From Russula earlei (Eukaryota; Basidiomycota; Agaricomycetes; Russulales; Russulaceae): DNA of 64,000 bases. Below are positions 1-11,600 of the stretch, one piece after another. The stretch lies in assembly GCA_025769875.1 (NCBI GenBank), contig JAGFNK010000125.1:1-64000 (forward strand). Direction: 5' to 3'. The notes below the pieces were generated by a model. The model saw only the letters and a list, made by a program, of their open reading frames with translations. It did not search any database and had not been told where the DNA came from. How positions within the stretch are numbered: position 1 is the first letter of the stretch; every line of letters begins with the position of its first letter. Position numbers and translations under genes: made by a program.

Positions 1-2
1 AG

Positions 3-1637
3 GTAGAAGACATTTTATGTCTTGCAAGGGAAGGGGGAGTCAAATTTCTGAACTATCTGCTCGCCCAAGCAGTTCCACTAAGTTCAGATACACCTGATAC
101 TGCGAAGATTCGCGAATGGACCTTTAGGGACATTCTGCGAATGCCAAGTGAACTCCAAAAGGAGTGGAAAGATGCTTGTCGCGAGGAGTTGGAATCCCTC
201 CGCAGACGCAAAGTCTTCGAACTAGTCGATCCTCCCAAGGATCGCAAAATCATCAAAAATAGATGGGTATTCGACCTTAAGTCTGATGGTCGTAAAAAAG
301 CCAGACTAGTCGCCAAAGGCTTCTCCCAAGTAGAAGGCATTGACTATGACGAAATATTCTCACCCGTGGTATGGTTTGAGACAGTCCGCCTGATGATTGC
401 GCTCGCAGCGCTCAAAAACTGGCACATTAGCGGACTAGACGTCAAGACTGCCTTTCTCTATGGTGAGCTCGATGAAGAGCTCTATATGGAGCAGCCTGAG
501 GGCTTCAAAATAAAAGGCCAAGAACGTAAAGTCATGCGCCTTAAACGCGCAATATATGGACTCAAGCAAGCGGCACTTGCTTGGTGGAAAGCCCTTGACA
601 AGTCCATGGCCTCGCTCGGCCTTATTCGCCTTATGTCTGACTCTGGGCTCTTTGTTAGTAAAGACAAGAGCATCATAGCCATCATCTATGTTGATGATGT
701 GCTCTTCTTTGGAGCAGACAAAAAACAAATCAATAAAACAAAGGAGCGCTTTATGAAGCTCTGGGAATGTCGAGATCTGGGCGATGCCCAAGAATTTCTA
801 CGCATGCGCATTCAACGCAAGTCTGGCCAAATACATCTGGACCAGACTGAGTATCTTAGGAAAGTGCTGCAGCGTTTCGACTTGCTTAACACAAACCCTG
901 CTCCTACTCCGCTACCAGAGGGCTATCACCCCTCTCCCAACACTTCCGCTGCTGACCCAGCCTTGCGGTCAAAATTCCAGCAAGTTATAGGATCACTCCT
1001 GTACATAATGCTTGGAACGCGTCCAGACATAGCCTTTGCGGTCACTAAGTTGTCACAACATGCTGCCAATCCCTCAGAGGACCATCTAAATCATGCATTC
1101 TATATTTGCCGATACCTCTTGGGAACCGCCAATTATGCCTTGGTCTATGATGGACCATCTAATGGCGGCTTGATGGCATATGCCGACTCTGACTGGGCTT
1201 CTGATCCAACTAATCGGAAGTCCACTACAGGCTATATGGTGAACCTGGCTGGAGCAATATTTTCGTGGAACTCACGAGCGCAGAAAACAGTCGCGCTCTC
1301 CTCCACTGAAGCTGAGTATATGTCGCTCTCTGACACGAGCAGACAGTTGGTTTGGATTAAAACCTTACTAACAGAACTTGGCATTAATCTTGCTCCTATC
1401 CCACTGTTCGGTGATAACCAAGGCTCAATATTCTTAGCCTCCAATCCTGTGCAAGAAAAGCGCATCAAACACATTGATTTGCGCTATCACTTCATTCGTG
1501 AAGTCATACAAAACAAACAGGTGGAGCTATTCTTTATTGAAGGGGCTAACAACCCTGCCGACATGTTCACCAAGAACCTTGGTCGCATCAAGTTCCTCAA
1601 ATTCAGGGAGCAACTAGGACTAACGTTCTACCCCTGA
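3..1637 (+). CDS. Copia pol polyprotein, C-terminal part: reverse transcriptase and RNase H
   Basis: The open frame continues through the left edge; the first ATG at 141 is internal, not a start. The protein shows the copia RT block: the KNRWVFDLKSDG and ARLVAKGFSQ region, then FSPVV, LDVKTAFLYGELDEELYMEQPEGF, LKRAIYGLKQA, and the catalytic YVDD box at about 686-697. It continues into the copia RNase H domain (ADSDWASDPTNRKSTTGY, then ALSSTEAEYMSLSD, and a GDNQGSIFLASNP segment). It ends with the family-typical block on the KHIDLRYHFIRE and NPADMFTKNL pattern. The enzyme copies element RNA into cDNA in cytoplasmic particles. No inactivating change is visible in this part. Confidence 0.95.
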   Translation, partial: VEDILCLAREGGVKFLNYLLAQAVPLSSDTPDTAKIREWTFRDILRMPSELQKEWKDACREELESLRRRKVFELVDPPKDRKIIKNRWVFDLKSDGRKKARLVAKGFSQVEGIDYDEIFSPVVWFETVRLMIALAALKNWHISGLDVKTAFLYGELDEELYMEQPEGFKIKGQERKVMRLKRAIYGLKQAALAWWKALDKSMASLGLIRLMSDSGLFVSKDKSIIAIIYVDDVLFFGADKKQINKTKERFMKLWECRDLGDAQEFLRMRIQRKSGQIHLDQTEYLRKVLQRFDLLNTNPAPTPLPEGYHPSPNTSAADPALRSKFQQVIGSLLYIMLGTRPDIAFAVTKLSQHAANPSEDHLNHAFYICRYLLGTANYALVYDGPSNGGLMAYADSDWASDPTNRKSTTGYMVNLAGAIFSWNSRAQKTVALSSTEAEYMSLSDTSRQLVWIKTLLTELGINLAPIPLFGDNQGSIFLASNPVQEKRIKHIDLRYHFIREVIQNKQVELFFIEGANNPADMFTKNLGRIKFLKFREQLGLTFYP

Positions 1638-1677
1638 ATGTGGGAAAATGCTCACGGCATCTACCGATGCACTTAGC

Positions 1678-1686
1678 AAGGGGGAG
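1678..1686 (+). promoter_or_regulatory. Polypurine tract of the copia element
   Basis: A purine-only run, aagggggag, directly abuts the TGTTGAA start of the 3' LTR. This is the expected primer site for plus-strand DNA synthesis. Confidence 0.8.
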
Positions 1687-2294
1687 TGTTGAACCGGAAC
1701 CCGAACGGATCAAAGAAGGCGAAGACCTTCAAACAAGGTTCAAGATCCGCTCATAGATGTTACGTGTTAGACAGAACTTTAGTATATGCGCTTATGGCAA
1801 TAGGGTTACGCATACTACGCTATCTATCACAAGATGCAGCCTTATGCTGCGTCTAGAACGTTTCCACATCACGCGTCACTTAATGCGCGATATAGTGGAC
1901 ACCTGTAGTCACCTCTTTTGGACTTAGGAACATCCCTGGGTCATAGAGGTATAAATACCATACTTGTAGACGAGTATACACATCGCTCTACACCCCAATA
2001 TCACTTGAGCATTAGCACAACCTCTAAGGTGGGTTGCTTGGCCTGTTAGCTGCGCTCTATGCTGCGCAACAAGAAACCGACGGAAACTAAAATCCATCTT
2101 TACTGATGTGGTGAAAGGCTTGAGACACAAACACATCACATGAGCTAGGGTGTGGCAGTGTGCATGGTCAGTGGCAAGGGTGGGCAATGCAGTTGATGTC
2201 TTACACTAATTCTGGCACAACTTTATGGATCTTTTTGGTACTTTACAAACTTGTTACATTTTGGGCTTTCCTAGTCTTACAGCCAAATTCAACA
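1687..2294 (+). repeat. 3' long terminal repeat of the copia element (608 bp)
   Basis: The repeat starts TGTTGAA right after the polypurine tract and ends TTCAACA, a perfect 7-bp terminal inverted repeat with TG...CA ends. A TATA box lies at 1950-1957, so U3 would be about 290 bp. The right boundary rests on the inverted-repeat match, because the 5' LTR is outside the window. Confidence 0.75.
1950..1957 (+). promoter_or_regulatory. TATA box in the LTR
   Basis: The sequence tataaata lies inside the LTR about 263 bp from its start. It is a likely core promoter for element transcription (and outward into flanking DNA, since this is the 3' LTR). Confidence 0.55.
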
Positions 2295-2796
2295 CTGTAA
2301 CTTTTCAGGGGGGGGCCTAGCCAAAGGGCTTCTCACTTTTTGACTTTATTGACTGTATACTGTCTTTTATAAAGCTCAAAAAGTTTTATGTGAATTTGCT
2401 GATGCATCCCAGTAATACTAGTTACTCTAGTGGTCATCATTTTGCTGATGTGACTTACTTACTGTCAGATTGGTGACTGTCCAAGTCCTTGCCCCTTCTT
2501 CCTTACTACAAGATGTTACAGTGTGAGCCATGGGCTGCAATAGCTCAGGGATGGGGTTCTTATCGGTGGATAGCCACTAGTCATGGGAGTCTTTGACTCT
2601 TTGTGTGATCTGGTTTAAGACAAACATGAGTTTGCACATGCTGTTTCTCTTCCAATTATTTGATTCGGGCCGCGGATTGAAGGTGCAGAGACATATTCAT
2701 ACCGCGTACAATGTGTGAGGGAATTGCAAAAACGCAGGTGGTGAGTGTTCATGGGGAGGAGGGGTAACAGCACACGTCATAATCTGAATCTCCTCG
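2295..2796. other. Intergenic, no gene seen
   Basis: AT-rich sequence between the LTR and the first zinc-finger gene. Frames are short and show no recognisable protein. Confidence 0.6.
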
Positions 2797-3322
2797 TCAG
2801 AACTTCTTCCTTCTACGGCCCCACCCATTTTCCCATACGTCTGCCTTGTCCAACTCGACCGCTCTACGTTCAACCAATGACGATGCAATCGATCCCGCCT
2901 CCTCAACGGTCAAGGCACCACAGAGGATCGGGTTGACGAGTTTGCTCGGGTCATATATATGAGTATTAGCCGGTTCTGGGACTGCTGGGTGTTTTTTTCT
3001 CCAGTGCGCCGTGAAGATTCCTTGACGATCACCCCTCCACGAGCAAAGCGTAAATGGGCAGTAGATTGAGTGGGGAAGATAGCACCGGATATGTCGGTCC
3101 CGCTCTTGCTTGCGGTGGAATGTCTTTCCGCACTTAGGGCACATGCGACTCGGATCTCCATTCACAGGGAGATTCTACAACGAATTTTATGTAAGTCATG
3201 CATGGCAGGAGATGCTTCGAGAGAATTCGACATGCTTGTTGCCAGTCATTGTGTTTGAGCGTGGGTGTATCGAGCTGAGTGGTTCGAGCTTGAAACAGTA
3301 CTTGGTTGTCCAGGCTCAGCAT
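2797..3322 (-). CDS. Zinc-finger family protein, copy 1 (2 exons)
   Basis: First of five related genes in the window. The main exon (3174-2797) encodes a C2H2-like finger (CPKCGKTFHRKQERDRH) and a second, distinctive finger C-x4-C-x-W-R-G-D-R ending in H-x4-H. An acidic linker with IYDP, a helical segment and a C-terminal WGRRRKKF block follow. The exon start needs splicing, because no ATG lies near the finger. A small exon at 3322-3302 (MLSLDNQ) with donor CAA|GTACTG joins in phase 0 to acceptor GTTGTAG at 3175. Copies 2 and 3 use the same pattern of an intron in phase 0 after a Gln. The model gives 132 aa. The finger suggests nucleic-acid or protein binding; the function is unknown. The short first exon is the least certain part. 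Confidence 0.6.
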
Positions 3323-4500
3323 CCCCTTCCACTATCACAGTGAAGGGCTACGTTGAGTTGGAACGGGAATAAGTACTAGCGATAGTTCATTTGGAAAGGA
3401 TCAACGCACATCTTGCTGGGTATTGAACGAGGAATTCCGGCGGACACATGGCCGTGACTTCCACCGCTGGCTGTGTCGTGGGTAGGTGGTGCGTCACTAT
3501 TCATAGCGCAAGTAGGGCAGCTGTGCAAGCTGGAGGCTATTGAGACGGGGCACTCACTTTAAAAATGACAGGTTCCAAGTGGCACAGAAACGATGGAAGG
3601 GGCCCATCCGGAAGGTAGGCCGTGATGGGCACTATCGTTGACGCGAACTCATGTGTGCCAGTGCCAGTGCCGTAGCGGTAGCTTCCTTCGGGTACTGTGC
3701 CTCATAGGCACCTGACAAAGAGGGGCGACGAGCGTGATTGCTGGGCCACCGGCAACGAGTCCTTCCTTTTCCTAGTTGACGATCAATGGTCTATGAACAT
3801 TGGGAAGATTCATCTTACCCCAACGAGGAAGTATGGCACTGAATCGCCGCTGGATCTGAGGCAGCTCAAGGGCCGCAACAAAGCCCCACCCATACCGCAA
3901 AACAGAGTTTGGGGTGAACAGGTTTGAACATCGGGTTGGACGGTCAGAAGCCGCTGAAACATACGCATGGACGAAAGGCAGAATGGTTATGTATGAGGAG
4001 TCCTACTCGAGATCGTAGTGTGCCGTTCAAGGTATTCCTGTGAATGTGGCCGCTCAATGGTAAAGTTCCACCTATCAGCAAGTATTCAGCCGAACCTGGC
4101 ACGCTGCCAGTGCCAGTGCCCCATGCTCATACGTAAACCTGAAATTGGTCAAAGATATGGATATAGGGAAATTGGGCACATTAGCCACAGTACTATTTCG
4201 ATAGCGGTCCAATCCAATTTTGGCATAAGGGCACGCTAGCCAGCCAAAGATAGCGAGCAGGGGTAGAAGGAGGGCGGCTTGGGGCACCTCCATAATGATC
4301 CGGGGGGCGGGGGACGGGAGGGAGCGGAGGGATTACCAGGAGGGGAGCAGGAGGGGAAGTAAAAAGATGGCGGGGTTGGGGGGGGGGAGAAGTCGGGGAG
4401 TCCGTTCGAATTTCCCTTACCCCTCAGAGTCGAGCAAGCGCCTCCGACAATACGGCAGAGGTACATTTTCTGGGTTTCGACTCTCCCCACGAACGAACCC
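3323..4500. other. Intergenic, no supported gene
   Basis: Only short frames on both strands. A CCAGTGCCAGTGCC direct repeat occurs near 3658 and again near 4108. A strongly G-rich stretch lies at about 4300-4395. Confidence 0.55.
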
Positions 4501-4950
4501 TCAGGCCTCAGGCCTCAGGACCTCTGGACAGGGGATGTCCGTCCGGTGGGACAATGACCTCTCGTTACCCACACCCAAGGGCCAACAGCCGACTAGTTTC
4601 TCGGTCGCAATCCCAGTCACCATGATGTTTGCCAGCGCACGGAAGACTCGAAGTCCAAGCCAAGATTTCTCAAAGTCCTTGAGCTCATCGGCGCTCGCCG
4701 TCTTTCCCTTCAAAACTCGAACCCCCATCCTCACTTCGATCTCGAATCGCTCTCTCACCACCCAATAGACGGACTGCACAGACCCTGTCAAGAAGGACAA
4801 CAAAGCTTGGCTCATGCACCAGCCATCATCGCTGCTTCCAAGGTATGTCGTCAAACATTTCTCAGCGACCTGATTTAGATTGATTGTCACCACAGCAACC
4901 GTCCCCGGAGAAAATTGATGGTGGTGTGGCCAGTGGGAGAACTTGAGAAA
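4501..4950 (-). CDS. Possible coding exon of an unrecognised protein
   Basis: The minus-strand frame reads with protein-like composition for about 150 codons. It runs from an apparent acceptor (TCTCAAG at about 4950) through FSHWPHHHQFSPGT, LNQVAEKCLTTYLG, VRERFEIEVRMGVRVLKG and RALANIMVTGIATEKLVG to a stop at 4501. The last residues fall in a small ggcctgag tandem repeat, so the true exon may end earlier at a splice site. No domain is recognised. The first and last exons of such a gene could not be found, so it may also be a relic. It lies between zinc-finger copies 1 and 2 on the same strand. Confidence 0.3.
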   Translation of the reverse strand, partial: FLKFSHWPHHHQFSPGTVAVVTINLNQVAEKCLTTYLGSSDDGWCMSQALLSFLTGSVQSVYWVVRERFEIEVRMGVRVLKGKTASADELKDFEKSWLGLRVFRALANIMVTGIATEKLVGCWPLGVGNERSLSHRTDIPCPEVLRPEA

Positions 4951-7900
4951 GCATCATCCGTTGCCGTGTACCCTGCCAATATCCTTTCGTGGCGGATGGA
5001 TCTATAGGATAGAGGACGTAAGATATTCCCCATGAAACTTACTACCAACTGCCACTTCTCATTGGCATCAAGCCCTCACCTTTTATAAACAAGACATCAC
5101 GATCGTTTCTTGGGATGCGTAAACAGCGATTCGATGAGTGTCACACCCACGAGAACACTCCCAATCTGACACGGGCGTTAGTCATTAAACAGATGCAGTC
5201 ATGGTACGCAAGTTTCGCGAGAAGCTCAAACAAGTCCGATTAATCCTTTGCATTCCTTTTTTTTGCCATCGTCACGGATTGCGACGCATTGTATATAATA
5301 CTCAGACCTAAAAGCAATATCCTTCGTTCCAGTTGGAAGAAAGGAGGTGGTATTGATGCCTAGATGCCGGGACTTGACTCAATGATGCAATCGATGGTAG
5401 AACATTTGCAGCCTGTCGGCCCTAAAGGAAGGTGCACGTGGGGACACCATGATAATGACCGTGTCGCCGTAAGGTAAGTAGAAACCTTATAGATATTGTT
5501 AGTCTTTCACACCAATCCTCGTAGGAATGATTACCTGATTGCATGGACAACAAAGCTAGTCGCGCTAACTCACGCGTCGCAGATAAAGGTTCGGGACCGT
5601 AAATCAACCAGATAGCCATCGTTCTATTGGAGAATTCTCACCGCTAGTCTTTTCCATGCACATATTCCGAAACTCTGTTCACTAAACCCTCACAAGAAAG
5701 GGTCGATGACTTGATACCACCAACAAGACTCGTGCGCATCACCAGCAGCGAGAACCATTCGAAAAAGGCTCTCGGGAGATCACCGAGTACGGTTATCTAT
5801 CGAGGAAAAGAATAGCTAAATCAGCTTATTCATAATGCCACAGTAGATGAGGCTATGCGGAATGTTGGCATTGTCCCGTCCATCCCTGGGCTCCAGCTCT
5901 CCGATGCGCACCGGTATACGGGGTTGCAAAATCGCGCACCAAATTGGAGTCACCGTTCAGTCAGATACGAGTCACGGTATAGCATCAAACTTGAACCCGA
6001 GATGTCGACCTGATTGAATATGGCCTGTATTGGAAGATCAAGAATAGGAGTTCGCTCTTGCTTGAAGAAAAGTGCTCCGAGCTTGCAAGAGACGGGGACT
6101 ACCGGGGATTCAATATTGAACGCTAGCGAACGTCCGCGACTGGCAACTAAAGCATCGTCGGATCACACAAACATGAAAGAATCAACTATCTCCAGGTTTT
6201 AAGGCAACTGCATTTCTACTAGAGCCACTGTCTTCGAATTCCTGAAGCGTTCACGGTAGGAGAAATTGTCGCTGCGTGTTTGAGGGTTGGTCGATACTTG
6301 TATGTTTTTAAAATTCCGCTGCTATTATGACTAAGACGCATCTGCGCGTGCGCGGACGCAATGTTAGGGAACTTCGTCGAACTCATTCGAAACCGACACA
6401 ATCCCAGTACACCCCATGATCAGCTATCGCCCCTCTCCTTTTCCTCACGTACAAGCTCGGATGCTCCAACACACCGCCTAAGGATATTCTCTTTGTCGCT
6501 CAGCTATTGCTGTCCCGTGCTCAAGTCAGCGTAAATGATGGCACGTCGTTTGCACATGGAACTTGAAGCGCGAAGGTGCACAGTACTACATGTGGTTATG
6601 ATTACGTAGCGATGCAGGTCGTCGCATTGGTATGTTATCCATCACCGGCGAATGAATCAATGGTTATTGCATCAATCAACGTGACAGCTCGACAGGACTC
6701 CGAAATCGGGTTTGGACAGCGCTTGATGCATGTAAAACGGAGGATAGGCTCAATTCACTGTTGCATGTCAATCCTCGAAGCACTGTATTTTGTGGAAAGA
6801 AGACACCGTCACTGCGAAGTTGATCTCCATGGCATGTTGACATGTTTGTTACATTTTATTCATCCCTGGAAAATCCAACCGACACCCAAGGAAAGTTGTA
6901 TTAGGGAACTGTTTTTTTTCGGCCTATCCACCAGTTCAGATGAACTTTCGAGAAATCAACTTTTCAGCTTGTTACGCCTAATGTTTGTGCCTCTGAACTG
7001 CTACTAATATGGTAGAGAAGAGCCGCAGCACCTCAATGTTGGTCATCACAGCCTATCAAAGACGCTATCGGTTTCAGGATCCATGGTGCATCATTACGAC
7101 AACACGGGCGGGGGGCGCCGGCTGCGAAGACCTTCTGTTCCTGGCGATCGTTATCCCACAGAGTTCATTGGTGGGGACAGCGACGACGTCCACGCTGACG
7201 CTGGCGCCATGATCTTGCGATTTTTCTCGGTCCAAAGGGTCACCTGTCTGTCTAGAAGGAATCAAACATTCGCGTCAGGGCCGATCGCCTATTGGATGTG
7301 CTACCCGCTCTAGGGACTGAGAGAGCCGGTGTGCTGGCCGCTTTGTTGCTTGGCTTCGAACCCCGCAAAACCTACGCTCAGGTGGGTATTGCCGCTCAAG
7401 GGAGACCGGCCGAGTCCCACCACCGAACGAGTCCGAGAAGGCCGATGACGACGGCGGGCGTGAATGCGTTTCCTTGATGGGAACCGGGCATTGTCTGTGC
7501 AAGCAAGTCCAGCCCCAAACTACAAACCGTGTTCGGGGACCGAGGGACTGTCATATCCAGGAAAGCGGGTCAACTGGGTTCTATGCACATCACACGGGCT
7601 ATTCCCGTTATGGAACTGAGGGGGATGTGTTCCGTTTAGTTTAGCCTTTTGCTTCCCTTGAGTGGGAAGCGCTCCGTCGTAATTGGGCTCTGTGGTTCCC
7701 TCCAGACCAAATGGGTAAATTGCGAAACTAGTTAGCCGAATGTTGTTGTATTCCTCGGGGCCTGTTGTGTGGCCATCAGCTGCTTCTCGTGATTCTGGCC
7801 GTTTAAGTGGGTGATTCTCATTCTTTTCCCACCAGAGAACTATCAGCGTACCCTAATACCTCTTGCATTGTAGATCGAAACACGCGGGCGCTGTGAGCGC

Positions 7901-8044
7901 ACGAAAGAACTCAGACAGGTCGCAATCAAACGATTACCCATGGGACACAGTCCCGTTTCGTGTGCTATTCGCCTGGAATACATCCAATCCAGAATGTCGC
8001 CGGCAACATCTGCTAAATATCCGCACAGTGAAGCTCCCCGCCTT
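4951..8044. other. Gene-poor stretch, no supported gene
   Basis: About 3 kb with only short, unconvincing frames on both strands. No transposase, RT or RNA gene was recognised. Confidence 0.55.
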
Positions 8045-8531
8045 TCATCTGCGCGACTCAGCACGGAGACGGCGTGCTAGCCTCTCATCCGAACGTCCCC
8101 AAGGGTCCCGCGACCACTCCTCCCTCCCTAGTTCAGCTGCCCTCTCTATGACGAAATCGATCGCATAGCTCACGGCGGTCGAAATAGAGGCCCCATTTTC
8201 CGAGCTGTGGATTATATCTAAAATCCCTTTGACATTGTATATCTGGTATTGCGACTCCTCGGGTTTTTGTCCACAATTATTCTTGCCCAGGTGCGTCTGG
8301 AAATCGTCCAATCTATCCCCTCGCCAGTCGCAAGACGGACAGAAGATCCAACATGGAAGGTGGAACGACTGGATGTGTCTATCCAGGTCTATGCGTCGAC
8401 GGCAACGGGTAGGACATGCGGGACACATCATCGTGGCCCGCTTGAAGGTGGGGAGGGCGCGAGTAAGCGTCAGGTCAGAGTCATGTAAGAAGCGACTTTA
8501 CTTGGGTCTCGCCTGTTTCGGAGGAGGGCAT
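8045..8531 (-). CDS. Zinc-finger family protein, copy 2 (2 exons, 141 aa)
   Basis: Exon 1 (8531-8502) encodes MPSSETGETQ and ends CAA|GTAAAG. Exon 2 (8440-8045) starts after TTCAAG. The join is in phase 0 and yields 141 residues. The protein has finger 1 (CPACPTRCRRRIDLDRH) and finger 2 with CPSCDWRGDR. Here the first Cys pair is C-x2-C rather than C-x4-C, and the last ligand is Cys instead of His (H-x5-C). The conserved IYN box, a helix with IERAAELG, DPWGR and a basic tail follow. It is the cleanest small member with a promoter signal: a TATA box lies about 85 bp upstream of the ATG. Molecular role unknown. Confidence 0.65.
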
Positions 8532-8614
8532 ATAGCTTGGGTTAAAGGTAAGTTGGTGGGGGTCAGGTGCAAGGTAGGGGTCGTTGAAGTTGGGGAAGGG
8601 AATGGTTTGAAATG

Positions 8615-8622
8615 AATTTATA
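8615..8622 (-). promoter_or_regulatory. TATA box of zinc-finger copy 2
   Basis: On the minus strand the sequence reads tataaatt about 85 bp before the proposed start codon, which supports this start exon. Confidence 0.45.
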
Positions 8623-8629
8623 GGAAATG

Positions 8630-11600
8630 ATAAAGTTTATTCTTCATGAGAATATCCTTCTTTGGGTAGCGTGCATTGACCTTGTGCCAAACCTTCCGGT
8701 CGTCTTTTGGCACTGTGCCGTGGTATCTAACATGAAGTAAGGAGAATAGGCAACCCAAACTAGACCGCGGTCAGAATCGCGTAACTAGGAAGGTCCATGC
8801 GCGGATAGTTGGAGCGATCAGGGAAGAAGCAAAAAGAAAGCACCATTAAACGCCGTAAAGTGCACCGCAGAGGGTTGGAACCTTAATAAGAGAAAAAGTG
8901 GGTTTGAGACAAAACTCAGGTTCAAGCACCAAGCTGACCCACTTTTATATGTATCCGCGTCACGGCAGTGCAATATCAACGGCTGAGAGCAGTTGTACTT
9001 GTAAGCTGTGTCAGTGAGCTCAGACTTACGAGGCAGTGCAAGGCGCTTCCCGTGGGCTGCCTCAGTTCGCTCAAACGCACACGAGTCAAATCTAATTTCT
9101 CTATCTTGGCGGGAAAGTGAGGACCAGTTGACTGGCTTGTGCCAGATGCGATTCGCCGCCTAGAATTTGTAATCGCTCCGGCCAGCGAAATGGCAAACAG
9201 GCATGGCACATTTGAGGGGTTTGGCTGATGTATATAAAATAGACAAGACGGGAATGTCCCCTTAAGGACTTCCCAAGGTGCCATCGGATGCCCTCTGTGA
9301 TTACCGCCGAAGTTTGTCAACCCAACCGGACCATAGAGCATGTTCAGGGGTTGTGGGTGCTTCGTCAGGCACTTCCGCGGAAGTTGATTCGAACGAACGA
9401 ACGCAGAGGGGCGTGTGAACTTTTATGATTCCATTGTCCGAGGACGCGGAGACCACAAATGGCCCTTGACGTATCTGCTGGTGGGAATAGAAATAGGACG
9501 CGATCATTGTGGTTGGCATGTATACTTATTGCGTTTCGCGACGTGGAAATTGAGCGCAATATGTCGGGAGACCATATCTGAGACAGGGACATGCCGGCCC
9601 ATCGCCCGTCCTTTTTTTTTTTTTGAAGAGAAATGACGTCACCGTGGGCTTCTCGGGTGTGGCACCGGGCGCATCATGGTTAGTTACAACATACGCCGCG
9701 ATTACGAGCACGACTCCAGCTACGTTTGCTGTCACCGCACACATGGGCGCAGATAGCTGCCCGTATGTTGGCGCACGGCCCTGTCCAGAAGGTGGTATGG
9801 GAGGGAAACGGGAGGGCGGCGACGTGGTGACCCGCATGTCCAGTGATCGGGTTAACGCCCGAGATAAGAACTAGTACTGCGATGCAAATCTGGTTAGTAT
9901 AGTGTCTGACGTGAACCAGTTGAGCGCAGACTTTTTTTTTTTTTGTGCGATCTGAGCCGCACAAGGAAGTGTAGGCAGGGTATGGCGTCCAGTCACGTAA
10001 GATTAGTACCCCAGGAGAGTGGCCATCCATTTCCGACTTCTGCGTGGCGCGCCTATGTCGTACGTAACGACGCCCTGTGTCGAATCATGTCCCAAGGGTT
10101 GACGGTCAATCATTGGCAACGGCATTGGAAAAGATAGCTCGGAAGGTCGGCCCGGATTGTATTTGTTGTGTGTGTGTCAGGGTCGTTTGTTATGTTACTT
10201 ACCTTGTTGTTCTCTCACATTGCAACCATCATTAACCATGCCTAGCCCAAAAATCTATCCATAATTTTCGGGCTGTACAACTGCTCTCGTGTGGTGCTCG
10301 TCAGATCAGCAACACAGCATCGTGGAGTCCTCGCACAATGTATCGCTTCTGGTTCCTCCTTCCGAAGGAGTGTCCGTGCACGATTACACACGAAGAATCT
10401 CCCTTCCGAAGACTCGCACAATGCCATTACTGAATGACAATAATTACTTATCTATCTTTTGCATACACCACAAATCATCCCGGTGAACGTTCCGCGCCAT
10501 CAAGAACTGAACAACGTGGAAGAAGCAGCTATCACTACCGCCATTCGTCTCATGATCATTTACATTGTCCGGGTGAAAGGCTCATATACAACCGGGTCCA
10601 CGTGTAGGGTTCCTGATGGTCCCCAATGACTCATGCCACTTTGTTGCGTGGGTCTCACTTTGACCCCCCCCCTCCACACACACCCAAAACATTCGCCTAT
10701 CACGGCTCTTACGGAGGGAGGTTTTATTGTCCTCAATTTCTCGATATGACTAAGTCTTTCTTTTTTCTAGGGAGGGGGCTTTCAACTTTGGATTTTGTCC
10801 TTGGCCGTACCTACTTGCGTTGTAAACCTATTACTGAAGAAGTTTAGCGAAATGTATCGCAGAATGTTCGGGAAGAAGGAAACCCTTTCCTGATTCTTAG
10901 TTTCTACCAGCATTTTTTACACGCAACATCCACGGCCTCCTGTCTCCCTGCGACGGCTGGTCCAGGCAGCCCGCCAAGAGATCCAGGTCCATCGCGGTCC
11001 CCAAGGGCATGGACACAGCAGGCCGTTCTCGTTGGCGCCAGAACGAGCCTTTGTAGTGGCATCCCCCTCCCACCTCACATCTCCCTCTCAACGACTCCCA
11101 CCAACCCTTTGAGGCTCTCTCTGTCAAGAAATCACTTCCCGCCTCTTTTCCGTGGTCTCATCATGATCAACATCCAGCTTATAATGCCGTACCGATTGCA
11201 AAACAGCGGAAGCCTGAGGACACACCTACTGCACCTACAAATTCACGTCATTTCATTCACTGCTCACAAGTGAATGACACCGCTCTCGCTGGAACCGAGT
11301 TGTCCTCCAGTTGAGAAAGGCATGCCCAATATCCAGATTCCTGTGCATAGGCCTCCTAATGCTTACCGCTGACGCTCAACACATCATCATAATGAACAAG
11401 TGCGTGTTGTTCTCCAGAAAAGAGCTGTATGATTGCTAATTTACGCTCACCGGCACTGGGTGAAGTCCGAACAGTACTCCGAGGTCCTGGAAGTTGATAC
11501 GATACTTCATAACAATAGCTGAATTGCACTTGACGCAGTGAAAATGTTGGATTTGGCAGCGGGGTTTTGCCATACCTTCCCATTACCGCCGAGTTGCCAT

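Larger units (their letters stand above)
1..2294 (+). mobile_element. Ty1/copia LTR retrotransposon, 3' part (5' end outside window)
   Basis: The window opens inside a copia-type element. What is visible is the end of the pol polyprotein (reverse transcriptase plus RNase H), a polypurine tract, and a complete 3' LTR that starts TGTTGAA and ends TTCAACA. The gag, protease and integrase regions and the 5' LTR would lie to the left of base 1. The order RT then RNase H directly before the 3' LTR is the copia arrangement. The reading frame has no stop or frameshift in about 1.6 kb, so the copy is probably young. The five bases after the LTR (ctgta, 2295-2299) should be repeated upstream of the missing 5' LTR if the insertion is intact. 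Confidence 0.9.

Noticed and set aside
6576..7007. 143-codon plus-strand frame
   Set aside because: Composition rich in Cys and His without spacing of any known finger; no neighbours in support.
7345..7365. tRNA B-box-like sequence (complement ggttcgaagcc)
   Set aside because: Mismatch at an invariant position, and no A box or cloverleaf could be formed around it.
9526..9874. Overlapping frames on both strands around a T-tract
   Set aside because: Frames run through homopolymer and simple sequence; no coding signal.
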